Made by a program: the position numbers and the translations under genes. The notes below the pieces were generated by a model. It did not search any database. It was not told the DNA's origin and was given only the letters and a program-made list of their open reading frames with translations. 64,000 nt of DNA from Amycolatopsis nivea (GTDB taxonomy: Bacteria; Actinomycetota; Actinomycetes; Mycobacteriales; Pseudonocardiaceae). This document shows positions 7,683 to 16,207 of this stretch, one piece after another. The stretch covers positions 248,001-312,000 of the forward strand of contig NZ_SDLT01000001.1 in the NCBI RefSeq assembly GCF_004522235.1. The letters run 5' to 3'. Every line of letters starts with the position of its first letter. Within the stretch, counting starts at the first letter, position 1.

Positions 7683-8183
7683 ATGGCGGAGGCAGAACGC
7701 GTCTGGCCCGATCCGCTCGACGGCGACGAGATGACCGTGCAGACGCGGTTCCTCGACTTCCTCCGGGCGACCGCGGTGCAGAAGATCACCGGGCTGACCC
7801 GGGAACAGGCGGCCGCGGCGCCGCTGCCGAGTTCGCCGCGCACCAGCGCGCTGGGCGTGCTCAAGCATCTGACCGCCGTCGAACGGTGGTGGCTGGTGAT
7901 CGAGGCGGGCGGTGCCGACGAGCCTTCGCTGTGGCCGGGCTCGCCGGATCCGAGCTGGGACTTGACGCCGGAAGACGACGTCACGACGGTCGCCGCGGCT
8001 TACCGGGCGGAAAGGGAACGGGCGGCGGCAGCGCTGGCCGGGCTCGCGCCGGAGGACCGCACGCGCCGGTCGGGGGAGTTCACCGTCCGCTGGGTGCTGG
8101 CGCACGTCGTGCAGGAGACCGCGCGGCACGTCGGGCATCTCGACGCGCTGCGGGAACTGGCCGACGGCTCCGTGGGGGAGTGA
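7683..8183 (+). CDS. DinB-like (DUF664) four-helix protein
   Basis: A 166-residue protein of the DinB/YfiT fold. The pattern LKHLTAVERWW near the middle and HVVQETARHVGHLDALRE near the end supplies the spaced histidines that bind metal in this family. Actinobacterial members include thiol-S-transferases that use mycothiol or bacillithiol; that role is possible but not shown. The start at ATG 7683 has only a weak ribosome-binding site. The next gene follows by 15 bp, suggesting one transcript. Confidence 0.75.
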   Translation: MAEAERVWPDPLDGDEMTVQTRFLDFLRATAVQKITGLTREQAAAAPLPSSPRTSALGVLKHLTAVERWWLVIEAGGADEPSLWPGSPDPSWDLTPEDDVTTVAAAYRAERERAAAALAGLAPEDRTRRSGEFTVRWVLAHVVQETARHVGHLDALRELADGSVGE

Positions 8184-8198
8184 CGTTACGCTGCGGGC

Positions 8199-8909
8199 AT
8201 GGCAGACCAGCTCTACTTCCGCCAGTTGCTCGCCGGCCGCGATTTCGCCGTCGGGGACCCCGTCGCGACCCAGATGGTGAATTTCGCTTACCTGATCGGG
8301 GACCGCGAATCGGGCGAGGCGGTGCTGGTGGACCCCGCGTACGCGGTGGGCGACCTGGTCGAGACGCTGGAAGCCGACGGGATGCGGCTGACCGGCGTGC
8401 TCGCGACGCATCACCACCCCGACCACGTCGGCGGCGACATGATGGGCTTCTCGCTGCCCGGGATCGCGGAACTGCTCGCGCTGCGGCCGGTGCCGATCCA
8501 CGTCAACGCGCAGGAAAGCGAGTGGGTGCGCCGGGTGACCGGCGTGTCGGACACCGACCTGCGCGCACACGACCACGACGACGTGGTGACGGTCGGCTCG
8601 ATCGACATCCGGCTGCTCCACACGCCCGGGCACACGCCGGGCAGCCAGTGCTTCCTGGCCGGCGACCGGCTGGTCTCCGGGGACACGCTGTTCCTGGAGG
8701 GCTGCGGCCGGACCGACTTCCCCGGCGGCGACGCGGACGCGATTTTCCGCAGCCTGCAATGGCTGGCGACGCTGCCCGGCGACCCAGTGGTGTATCCGGG
8801 ACACCAGTATTCGCCAGAGTCTTCGGCATCGCTGTCCCGGGTGAAGAGCTCGAATTTCGTGTTCCGGCCCCGATCGCTCGAGGAATGGCGGATGATGTTC
8901 GGCGGCTGA
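8199..8909 (+). CDS. Metallo-beta-lactamase-fold hydrolase
   Basis: A 236-residue MBL-fold protein with the metal motif THHHPDHVGG, a second site HTPGHTPGSQ, the aspartate in SGDTLF, and a GCGRTDFPGGD segment typical of glyoxalase II and persulfide dioxygenases. It could hydrolyse a thioester or oxidise a persulfide. Position beside a DinB-like gene and just before the sulfonate operon fits thiol or sulfur chemistry, but this is context only. Confidence 0.8.
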   Translation: MADQLYFRQLLAGRDFAVGDPVATQMVNFAYLIGDRESGEAVLVDPAYAVGDLVETLEADGMRLTGVLATHHHPDHVGGDMMGFSLPGIAELLALRPVPIHVNAQESEWVRRVTGVSDTDLRAHDHDDVVTVGSIDIRLLHTPGHTPGSQCFLAGDRLVSGDTLFLEGCGRTDFPGGDADAIFRSLQWLATLPGDPVVYPGHQYSPESSASLSRVKSSNFVFRPRSLEEWRMMFGG

Positions 8910-9301
8910 GCCGGCCCCCCGCCGGTCCGGCTCGGTGGAGAGTGCTTGCTGTGCCTGGAAAAAGTACATGGTGATCTTGTACCCCACGGCACCGACAATT
9001 TCGTGACGCCCGCGCGCCGGTGTTCGGCAGCGGACCGGGAAACCTGTCCCGGATCCCGGGCACAAGGCTGCCCGCCCGGTGAACAAAACCCGTACACCGC
9101 GGCGCGGATTCCAGTGCGTGAGAGCCGTCCGGCCCGACATTGACTTCACCCGTCCGGGGATCGAAGCTCGGGGACATGAAGCGCGGCGTCCTCCTCGTGT
9201 GCCGCCTGCACGTCGACCTCCGGCAGCAGGCGAGCGCGGTCTGTCCGACCCGCCGCTGAATTCCTTTCCCTGAACCGAAAAACCCCACCCGGGAGAAATC
9301 C
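8910..9301. other. Intergenic leader region of the ssu operon
   Basis: 392 bp without a large gene. It holds the 27-codon leader ORF at 9176-9259 and a G+C-rich stretch after the MBL gene. I could not assign a confident -35/-10 pair or a full attenuator hairpin by eye. Confidence 0.6.
9176..9259 (+). CDS. Cysteine-containing leader peptide for sulfonate operon
   Basis: A 27-codon ORF, MKRGVLLVCRLHVDLRQQAS..., with cysteines at positions 9 and 23 and the RLHVDLxxxASAVC pattern. That pattern recurs in short actinomycete ORFs upstream of sulfur-assimilation operons. Mycobacterial cysteine-rich leader ORFs are known to act as cysteine-responsive attenuators. It ends 42 bp before ssuC. A GGGGA lies just ahead of the ATG. 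The regulatory role is inferred from pattern and position. Confidence 0.72.
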   Translation: MKRGVLLVCRLHVDLRQQASAVCPTRR

Positions 9302-10114
9302 GTGTCGATTTCCACCACGGGCGTGCTGCCGCGCGCCGAAACGGCCGTGCCCAAGCGCGCGCCGCGGCGGCTGCCGTCGCTGCGCCGCTGGATCAGCCCG
9401 GTCGCGCTGGTCGCGGCGTGGCAGATCGCCAGCTCGACCGGCGCGTTGCCGCCCGACAAACTCAGCTCGCCCTGGACTGTCCTGCAAGCCGGGGTCGATG
9501 TCGCGCGCAGCGGCGAACTCGGCAGCGCTTTCGCGGTTTCGCTCGGCCGCGTCGGCGCGGGATTCGCGCTCGGGGCGCTCGCCGGACTGCTGCTCGGGGC
9601 CGTCGCGGGGTTGTCCCGCTGGGGCGAGGCATTGGTCGATCCGCCGGTGCAGATGCTGCGGACCTTGCCGTTCCTCGGGTTGATCCCGTTGTTCATCCTG
9701 TGGTTCGGGATCGGCGAAGAGACCAAGATCTTCCTGGTGGCGCTGGGCGTGGCGTTTCCGCTGTACTTGAATGTCCACTCGGGAATCCGCACCGCCGACC
9801 CGCAACTCGTGGAAGCCGCGCGGGCGCTGGGATTCACCCGCGCCGAACTGCTGTGGCACGTCGTCCTGCCCGGGGCGTTGCCGCAGGCGCTGGTCGGGCT
9901 GCGGCAGTCGCTCGGCGTCGCGTGGCTGGCGCTGATCGTCGGCGAGACCGTCAACGCGGACGCCGGGATCGGTTATCTCATCAACAATGCCCGCGAATTC
10001 CTGCGCACCGACGTCGTGGTGGTCGGGCTCGTGGTCTACGCCGTGCTGGGCCTCGTCACCGACGCCCTCGTCCGGCTGCTCGAAAGGAGGGCCTTGCGAT
10101 GGCGAGCCCGGTAG
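9302..10114 (+). CDS. ssuC: Aliphatic sulfonate ABC transporter permease
   Basis: A 270-residue BPD-type permease with about six membrane helices. The EAA-loop segment EAARALGFTRAELLWHVVLP contacts the ATPase. The GTG start follows GGGAGAAATCC. It is first in a four-gene operon whose last gene is an alkanesulfonate monooxygenase, which assigns the substrate class. Relatives carry taurine or nitrate; the monooxygenase makes sulfonates the best reading. Confidence 0.88.
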   Translation: MSISTTGVLPRAETAVPKRAPRRLPSLRRWISPVALVAAWQIASSTGALPPDKLSSPWTVLQAGVDVARSGELGSAFAVSLGRVGAGFALGALAGLLLGAVAGLSRWGEALVDPPVQMLRTLPFLGLIPLFILWFGIGEETKIFLVALGVAFPLYLNVHSGIRTADPQLVEAARALGFTRAELLWHVVLPGALPQALVGLRQSLGVAWLALIVGETVNADAGIGYLINNAREFLRTDVVVVGLVVYAVLGLVTDALVRLLERRALRWRAR

Positions 10115-10803
10115 TCGAGGTCCGTGACCTCTCGAAGAAATTCGGCGACCGCACTGTCCTCACCAGACTCAACCTGGACATCGGCCGCGGCGAGTTCGTC
10201 GCCTTGCTCGGGCGCAGCGGGTCCGGGAAGTCGACGCTGCTGAAGGTACTGGCCGGGCTGGACCAGGAGATCGAGGGCACGGCCACCGTGGACGGCACGG
10301 TTTCCGTCGCGTTCCAGCAGCCGCGGTTGCTGCCGTGGCGCAAGGTCTGGCGCAACATCGTGCTCGGCCTGCGTCCGGACAACGACCGTGCGGTGGCGGA
10401 GAAAGCGCTGGCCGAGGTGCGGCTGGCGGAGCATGCCGACAAGTGGCCGCTCACGCTGTCCGGCGGTGAGGCGCAACGGGTTTCGCTCGCCCGGGCCTTG
10501 GTCCGCGAACCGGATCTGCTGCTCCTGGACGAACCGTTCGGCGCGCTCGACGCGTTGACCCGGCTGGCGATGCACCGGCTCGTCGAAGACCTCTGGCGCA
10601 CGCACGAGCCCGCCGTGCTGCTGGTGACCCACGACGTCGACGAAGCGCTCGTGCTCGCCGACCGGATCCTCGTCCTTGGCGAGGGCCACATCGTCGCCGA
10701 ACACGTTCTCGGCCACCCGCGTCCGCGGAAGGCCGCCGACCACGCCGAGGTGCGCAGCCGCGTCCTGGCCGATCTGGGAGTGACCGAAGGTGCACCTGCG
10801 TAA
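10099..10803 (+). CDS. ssuB: Aliphatic sulfonate ABC transporter ATPase
   Basis: A 234-residue ATPase with Walker A GRSGSGKST (38-46), Q-loop FQQPRLLPW, signature LSGGE (120-124), Walker B LLLLDEP (140-146) and H-loop THD. It starts within the last 16 bp of ssuC at an ATG preceded by AAGGAGG, so translation is coupled. It energises the SsuC permease. Confidence 0.9.
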   Translation: MASPVVEVRDLSKKFGDRTVLTRLNLDIGRGEFVALLGRSGSGKSTLLKVLAGLDQEIEGTATVDGTVSVAFQQPRLLPWRKVWRNIVLGLRPDNDRAVAEKALAEVRLAEHADKWPLTLSGGEAQRVSLARALVREPDLLLLDEPFGALDALTRLAMHRLVEDLWRTHEPAVLLVTHDVDEALVLADRILVLGEGHIVAEHVLGHPRPRKAADHAEVRSRVLADLGVTEGAPA

Positions 10804-11800
10804 CGTCCTGGCCGCAGCGCTTCTGCTGACCGGGCTCGCTGCCTGCTCGTCGTCCGCTTCGGACGGTCGCGCGCCGGTTCCCGCCGCGGTTTCGCCCGCG
10901 GAGCTGAAGAAGGTCACGCTGCGCGTCGGCGATCAGAAGGGCGGGGTGAAATCCCTGCTCACCGCGGCGAATCAGCTGACCGGCACGCCCTACCGGATCG
11001 AATGGTCCACGTTCACTTCCGGGCCGCCGTTGCTGGAGGCGGCTTCGGCGGGAGCGATCGACGTCGGCCGCGTCGGCAATACGCCGCCGATTTTCGCGGC
11101 CGCGTCGAAGGCGAAGATCTCCGTGGTGAGCGTGGCGAAGAGCAATGTGGAGCGGGAAACCATTCTGGTGCCGCCGGATTCGCCGCTGACGGATGTCGCT
11201 TCCCTGCGGGGCAAGACGGTCGCTGTCGCGAAGGGGAGTTCGGCGCACGGGCAGCTGCTCAACACGCTCAAGAAGGCTGGTCTTTCCACCAAGGACATCA
11301 AGATCTCGTTCCTGCAGCCATCCGAGGCGTTCGCGGCGTTTACCCAGCACCAGATCGACGCCTGGGCGATCTGGGATCCCTACACCGCACAGGCCCAGAT
11401 CGACGCGCACGCCCGCGTGCTCGCCGACGGCCGCGGCGCGTCCAACGGGCTCGCTTTCGAGACCGCCAGCACGACCGCGCTGGCCGATCCGGGCAAGAAC
11501 TCGGCGATCAAGGATTTCGTGCAGCGCGTGGTGAAAGCGCAGCTCTGGTCCAATTCGCACCCCGACGAATGGGCGCGCGCGTGGGCGGCGGAGACCGGGT
11601 TGAAACCGGAGGTGGCGAAGAAGGCGGTCTCCGCCGGACGGGACCGGCCGATCCCGTTGGACGACGCCGTCGTCGCGTCCGAACAACAGCTCTCCGACGC
11701 GTTCACGAACGAGGGCACGCTGCCCGGGAAGGTCGACTTCGCGGCGTTCGTCGACCGCCGCTACGGGCCCGACATCGAGGCCGCGAGGAGGAACGGATGA
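10790..11800 (+). CDS. ssuA: Sulfonate-binding lipoprotein
   Basis: A 336-residue periplasm-side binding protein. Its signal peptide ends in lipobox LAAC, with Cys19 the lipidated residue. It has the SsuA/THI5-like fold, with VGDQKGG near the N-terminus and the DAWAIWDPYTA block of sulfonate/nitrate binders. It overlaps ssuB by 14 bp and ssuD by 4 bp. It captures alkanesulfonates for SsuBC. Confidence 0.9.
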   Translation: MHLRNVLAAALLLTGLAACSSSASDGRAPVPAAVSPAELKKVTLRVGDQKGGVKSLLTAANQLTGTPYRIEWSTFTSGPPLLEAASAGAIDVGRVGNTPPIFAAASKAKISVVSVAKSNVERETILVPPDSPLTDVASLRGKTVAVAKGSSAHGQLLNTLKKAGLSTKDIKISFLQPSEAFAAFTQHQIDAWAIWDPYTAQAQIDAHARVLADGRGASNGLAFETASTTALADPGKNSAIKDFVQRVVKAQLWSNSHPDEWARAWAAETGLKPEVAKKAVSAGRDRPIPLDDAVVASEQQLSDAFTNEGTLPGKVDFAAFVDRRYGPDIEAARRNG

Positions 11801-12954
11801 GCCTGAAACTGCACTGGTTCCTGCCGACCACCGGGGACGGCCGGACGATCGTGGAACGCTTCCACGCCAACAAGTCCCAGGGCCCCAGCGCGCAGCGACC
11901 GGCGGATCTCGACTACCTCGCGCAGGTCGCCCGCGCGGCCGAACAGCTGGGTTTCGAGGGCGTGCTGACCCCGACCGGCACCTGGTGCGAGGACGCCTGG
12001 CTGACCACCGCCGCGCTGATCCGCGAAACGAGCAGGCTGAAGTTCCTCGTCGCGTTCCGGCCGGGCGTCATCTCGCCGACGCTCGCCGCGCAGATGGCCG
12101 GCACCTTCCAGCGGCTGTCCGGCGGCCGGGTCCTGCTGAACATCGTGACCGGCGGCGACGCGGTCGAACAGCGCCGGTTCGGCGACTGGCACGACCACGA
12201 CGCCCGGTACGCCCGGACCGACGAGTTCTTGTCGATCGTGCGCGGCGTGTGGTCGGGCAAACCGTTCGACTTCGCCGGCGACCACCTGCGCGTCGAAGGA
12301 GCCACGACGCTCGCCGCGCCGGACCCGGTGCCGCCGCTGTACTTCGGCGGTTCGTCGTCGGCGGCGCTCCCGGTCGCCGCGCGGCACGCCGACGTCTACC
12401 TGACCTGGGGCGAACCGCCCGCGCAGGTCGCGGAGAAGATCGGCAAGGTGCGGGAACTGGCTGAGCAGCAGGGGCGCACGGTCCGGTTCGGCGTCCGGCT
12501 GCACACGATCGCACGCGACACGTCGGCGGAGGCTTGGGCGGAGGCGCAGAAGCTGCTGGACGCGTTGAGCCCGGAGCAGATCGCGAAGGCGCAGTCGCAG
12601 CTGGCGGCGAGCGAGTCGGTGGGGCAGCGGCGGATGGTCGCGCTGCACGGCGGCCGGGCCGGGACGACGGCGCGGGAGCTGGAGATCCATCCGGCGCTGT
12701 GGGCCGGGATCGGCCTGGTGCGCGGCGGTGCGGGGACGGCGCTTGTGGGGAGTTATGCGGAGATCGCGGACTTGATCGAGGAGTACCGCGAGGCCGGGGT
12801 CTCGGAGTTCGTGCTGTCCGGGTATCCGCATCTGGAGGAGGCGTACTGGTTCGGCGAGGGGGTGCGGCCGGAGCTGGCTCGGCGCGGGTTGCTGGACGCG
12901 GGACCGGTGGCGGTTCGGGCGGTGCCGGGGGAGCGGGCGGTGGCTGCTCTGTAG
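11797..12954 (+). CDS. ssuD: FMNH2-dependent alkanesulfonate monooxygenase
   Basis: A 385-residue luciferase-like monooxygenase that cleaves C1-C14 alkanesulfonates to aldehyde and sulfite. The start MSLKLHWFLPTTGDGR, the TPTGTWCEDAW segment with the family cysteine, and LNIVTGGD are typical of SsuD. It overlaps ssuA by ATGA and has GAGGAGG upstream. No flavin reductase (SsuE) gene is present in the window, so reduced FMN must come from elsewhere. Confidence 0.93.
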   Translation: MSLKLHWFLPTTGDGRTIVERFHANKSQGPSAQRPADLDYLAQVARAAEQLGFEGVLTPTGTWCEDAWLTTAALIRETSRLKFLVAFRPGVISPTLAAQMAGTFQRLSGGRVLLNIVTGGDAVEQRRFGDWHDHDARYARTDEFLSIVRGVWSGKPFDFAGDHLRVEGATTLAAPDPVPPLYFGGSSSAALPVAARHADVYLTWGEPPAQVAEKIGKVRELAEQQGRTVRFGVRLHTIARDTSAEAWAEAQKLLDALSPEQIAKAQSQLAASESVGQRRMVALHGGRAGTTARELEIHPALWAGIGLVRGGAGTALVGSYAEIADLIEEYREAGVSEFVLSGYPHLEEAYWFGEGVRPELARRGLLDAGPVAVRAVPGERAVAAL

Positions 12955-12979
12955 GGGAGCCGGGGCCCGGCAAGAACGC

Positions 12980-13675
12980 TCACGGAAGCAGGTGGGGAAC
13001 CTCGTTCCGGCGGCGCAGCGCGAGGTGCATCATCGCGCGGCCGCCGAGTTCGAGGTCGTCCTCCAAGGCCTTCAGGGCGGTCTGGCCGCCGATGCGGAGC
13101 TGGTCGACGAGGTGCCGGTGCGTCGTCGCCAGGTGGGCGGCGGAGGACTCGGCGCGGATCGTCGCGAGCATGCAGTTCAGTTCGTTCTCGCAGGCCCGGT
13201 GCGCGGCGAGCACGCGAGGGTTTCCGCTGGCCTTCACGATTTCCGTGTGGACCGCGCTGTGTGCCTCGATCACGTGTCGCCACGGTGTTTCCGCGGTCAT
13301 CGCTTCGAGTCGCCGCACCGCTTCGTCCACTGCGTCGAAGTTCGCGTTCTGCAGCAGAGCCAGCCGGAGTGCGCCGAGTTCGAGGATGGAGCGGTACGAG
13401 CACATCGCGTCGATGCGTTCGGTCGTCACTGCGGGGACGACGATCCCCTTGTTGCGCTGGTGCTCGAGGAGGCCCTCGGACACCAGCGTCTGCAGGCCGG
13501 ACCGCACCGAATGCCGTCCGGCGCCGAAGCGGGCGCTCAGCGATTCCTCGGTGAGCCGCGTCCCGGGCTCGAGGAGGCCGTCCAGGAGGTCGTCGCGGAG
13601 GGCTTGCGCGATGCTTCCCGGCGTACTGCCCGCCTGTTCGCGCACTTCGCCACTCGTTTCAGCAGAACTTCCCAC
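12980..13675 (-). CDS. GntR-family (FCD) regulator
   Basis: A 231-residue regulator with an N-terminal winged helix (about 20-85: PGTRLTEESLSARFGAGRHS) and a helical FCD ligand domain with the metal-binding histidine pattern. It follows the alpha-hydroxy-acid dehydrogenase gene by 30 bp on the same strand, like lldR with lldD, and probably senses lactate or another 2-hydroxy acid. The GTG start has no clear ribosome-binding site, and TAAGAT lies 11 nt upstream, so near-leaderless initiation is possible. Confidence 0.82.
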   Translation of the reverse strand: MGSSAETSGEVREQAGSTPGSIAQALRDDLLDGLLEPGTRLTEESLSARFGAGRHSVRSGLQTLVSEGLLEHQRNKGIVVPAVTTERIDAMCSYRSILELGALRLALLQNANFDAVDEAVRRLEAMTAETPWRHVIEAHSAVHTEIVKASGNPRVLAAHRACENELNCMLATIRAESSAAHLATTHRHLVDQLRIGGQTALKALEDDLELGGRAMMHLALRRRNEVPHLLP

Positions 13676-13705
13676 AGCGACTGCCGATCTTAGCCGAGCC
13701 CGCCG

Positions 13706-14968
13706 TCAAATCCGGGCGGGCAGCCGCAGAGAGGCGTGTTCCGCGGTGATCTCGTCGGTGCGCTTGACGCCGAGAAGCCGCAACGTCCGCACGTACTCGG
13801 CGCGGAGGATCTCGATCGCGCGCTCGACACCTTGCTCTCCGGCCGCCATCAGGCCGTACAGGTAGGCCCGGCCGACCATCGCCGCCGACGCGCCCAGCGC
13901 CCGTGCGGCAACGAGGTCCGCGCCGGTCCGGACGCCGGTGTCGAGGATGACCTCGCAGTCGTCTCCGACGGCGTCCACGACGCGCGGCAGCAGTTCGAGC
14001 GGGGTCGGCGCGCGGTCGAGCTGGCGGCCGCCGTGGTTCGAGAGCACCAGGGCGTCGACGCCGCAAGCGGCCATCTCCTTGGCGTCCGCGACGCTCTGAA
14101 TCCCTTTGACGATCAGCTTTCCCGGCCACAGCCCGCGCAGCCACCGCAGGTCGTCGACGGTCAGCGACGGGTCGAACATCGTGCCGATCAGTTCCTCGAC
14201 GGTGCCGTCGAAGTTGTTCAACGCGGCGAATTGCAACGGTTCGGTGGTCAGCAGGTTCATCCACCAGGACGGCCGGACCGCGATCCCGGCGAGGGTGCGG
14301 ACGGTCAGCGTCGGCGGGATCGTCAGTCCATTCCGGACATCGCGCATCCGCGCCCCGCCGATCGGGGTGTCGACCGTGAGAACGAGCGCCTCGTACCCGG
14401 CCTGAGCTGCGCGTTCGACCAGTGCTTCGCTCGCGGCGCGGTCTTTCCAGAGATAGAGCTGGAACCACTGCCGCGCGGACGGTGCGCTGACGCGGACGTC
14501 TTCGAGGTCGGTGGTGCCCATTGTCGAGAGCACGTACGGGATCCCGGCGCGGGCGGCTGCGCGGGCGACGGCGATCTCGCCCTCGTGGTGCATCATGCGG
14601 GTGAAACCGGTCGGTGCCAGCACAAGCGGCAGCGCGGACTGTCCACCGAGGACAGACGTCGACGGGTCCACCTCGGTGACGTCCTGCAGCACGCGCGGAT
14701 GCAACTCGACGTTTTCGAAGGCCCGCCGCGCCCGGCCCAGGCTGATTTCCTGCTCCGCCGCGCCGTCGACGTAGTCGAAAACCGGCCGCGGCGTGCGGCG
14801 GCGGGCGATGGTGCGCAGGTCGTCGATGGTGTGCGCGGTGGCGAGGCGGCGCTCGCGGACGTCGAACCGGGGCTGCCGGAATTTGAGCAGCGGCCGGATC
14901 TCCGAGGGTCGGGGCAGCCGCCGCTTGATCGCCCGCCGGGGCAGGTGCTCGGGTTCGAACGTGGTCAT
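13706..14968 (-). CDS. FMN-dependent alpha-hydroxy-acid dehydrogenase (lactate-type)
   Basis: A 420-residue (beta/alpha)8 flavoprotein of the LldD/glycolate oxidase family that oxidises an L-2-hydroxy acid to the 2-oxo acid. Visible residues are Tyr66 in FDYVDGAA, Lys288 in VKG, and the active-site block SNHGGRQLD with base His312 and Arg315. The ATG has AGGAGG upstream. The following GntR gene suggests lactate-responsive control. Mandelate or glycolate cannot be excluded; no mycofactocin genes are nearby, making MftD unlikely. Confidence 0.88.
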   Translation of the reverse strand: MTTFEPEHLPRRAIKRRLPRPSEIRPLLKFRQPRFDVRERRLATAHTIDDLRTIARRRTPRPVFDYVDGAAEQEISLGRARRAFENVELHPRVLQDVTEVDPSTSVLGGQSALPLVLAPTGFTRMMHHEGEIAVARAAARAGIPYVLSTMGTTDLEDVRVSAPSARQWFQLYLWKDRAASEALVERAAQAGYEALVLTVDTPIGGARMRDVRNGLTIPPTLTVRTLAGIAVRPSWWMNLLTTEPLQFAALNNFDGTVEELIGTMFDPSLTVDDLRWLRGLWPGKLIVKGIQSVADAKEMAACGVDALVLSNHGGRQLDRAPTPLELLPRVVDAVGDDCEVILDTGVRTGADLVAARALGASAAMVGRAYLYGLMAAGEQGVERAIEILRAEYVRTLRLLGVKRTDEITAEHASLRLPARI

Positions 14969-15090
14969 CCGCTGCCTCCTGGCCGCCGGGGATCAGTACA
15001 CAATCGCGAGCCGGTGAACTTCGTGCTCTATCGGCGTTTGTGCGATTCATGGGCAGGAGGAGTGAAGCATGGCCCCATCGGGAGCGCAAG

Positions 15091-15105
15091 GATTGTGACA
15101 CAATC
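15091..15105. promoter_or_regulatory. Candidate FCD-regulator operator
   Basis: GATTGTGACACAATC is a perfect palindrome containing TTGTGACACAA, close to FadR/LldR-type half-sites. It lies 123 bp upstream of the lactate-dehydrogenase-type start. A related half, TACACAATCG, lies at 14997-15006. It overlaps the stop codon of the LuxR gene. Confidence 0.5.
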
Positions 15106-16054
15106 AGCGGTGCGCGGCCTCCAGCGCGCCGAGCGTGTCGAGGTCGTGCTCGAGCGCGTGCCGGGCCAGCGCGGTCCGGTTCGGGCAGTCGAGTTTCACC
15201 AGCGAAGACTCGACGTGGCTGCGCACCGTCCGAACTGCGATCCCCAGTGCCGCCGAGATCCGCTCGTTCGACCATCCGCGCGCGACCAGCCCGACGACAT
15301 CCAGCTCCCGCCCGGTCAACGGCCCGGGATCGGGCAGGCGGGAGATCCGCAGCAGCACTCCGTCCGGACGGCGCATCCGGGCGAGCACCTGCCACCAGAC
15401 GCCGTCCGCGTCCCGATGGCGGAATCCGGTCCGCTCGCCCTTGGTGCACCGCGCGGCGAGCCGGGCCTCGTGTTCGCTCAGCGGCAGGCACTCCGTCGCA
15501 GCCGAGCGCACGTCGACCTTCCCCGGGGAGACGAGCAGGACGACGTCGGCCGCGGGATCGCCCGGTTCCGCGCCGGGGTCGGCCAGCGCGGCGAAATCAT
15601 GAGACAGCATCGTGAGCGCGAGGACGGATCCGTCGTCCAACGGCCGATCGTGAAGGGAACTCAGCGCGACGAAGCTGCGCTCCGGACCTGAACTGGGCGA
15701 GAGCGGCAGCGTCACGCCTTCGCGGAAACCGTAGGGCTGAATGCCTTCCCGGTACGTCCTGGTCTCGTGGACCTCCGGGATGTCGACGAAGCGCAACGGC
15801 AGGCCCAGCCGGGTCGCGCGCAGGTGGATCGGGCACTTCCAGCGGTAGGTCGTGGTCAGGTAGCCGAGCATGTCCGCGGGATAGCCGAGGTTGACCGTCG
15901 TGGTGTGCTGTTTGCTGCCGCTCACCAACGCGACGCAGGCGAAACCGAGTTTGTCCCGCACCGCGCGGAGCGGGGTTTCGACGGGCAGTTCGCCGCGGCC
16001 CGCCGCGCGCACTTCCCGGGCGAGCCGGGCCCACCACTGCACATCCGCGGTCAT
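15104..16054 (-). CDS. LuxR-family regulator
   Basis: A 316-residue protein with a C-terminal LuxR helix-turn-helix (LTGRELDVVGLVARGWSNER through VRSHVESSLVKL) and an N-terminal region that may be a sensing domain (about 1-230), resembling GAF/helical sensors but without a motif I can name. I choose the ATG at 16054 because GGAGGTG precedes it; an upstream start at 16120 would read through the intergenic palindrome. It is divergent from the amidase gene and may control it. Confidence 0.8.
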   Translation of the reverse strand: MTADVQWWARLAREVRAAGRGELPVETPLRAVRDKLGFACVALVSGSKQHTTTVNLGYPADMLGYLTTTYRWKCPIHLRATRLGLPLRFVDIPEVHETRTYREGIQPYGFREGVTLPLSPSSGPERSFVALSSLHDRPLDDGSVLALTMLSHDFAALADPGAEPGDPAADVVLLVSPGKVDVRSAATECLPLSEHEARLAARCTKGERTGFRHRDADGVWWQVLARMRRPDGVLLRISRLPDPGPLTGRELDVVGLVARGWSNERISAALGIAVRTVRSHVESSLVKLDCPNRTALARHALEHDLDTLGALEAAHR

Positions 16055-16090
16055 TTCCGCACCTCCGCTGCCGGACGGAGCATGAACGGC

Positions 16091-16131
16091 CGCCGCCGCG
16101 GATGTCAACGGGACGCACATCCGCGGCGGCG
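16091..16131. promoter_or_regulatory. Perfect 15-bp inverted repeat in divergent promoter
   Basis: The arms CGCCGCCGCGGATGT and ACATCCGCGGCGGCG are exact complements with an 11-nt spacer. The element lies between the LuxR and amidase genes. It could be an operator for the LuxR protein or a transcript hairpin. Confidence 0.6.
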
Positions 16132-16207
16132 ACGGAACGGCTTTTCGGCCGATGCCGCCGCCCGCGCCCGCTCATAGCCTTCCGTTCCCCGGCTGAAGGA
16201 GACTTCG

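Noticed and set aside
6717..9149. 810-codon minus-strand frame
   Set aside because: It spans the DMT gene in another frame and runs antisense through the DinB and MBL genes, with no recognisable domain.
13706..14968. Mycofactocin-system MftD
   Set aside because: No mycofactocin precursor or MftB/C genes are near, and the GntR neighbour fits a lactate-type enzyme.
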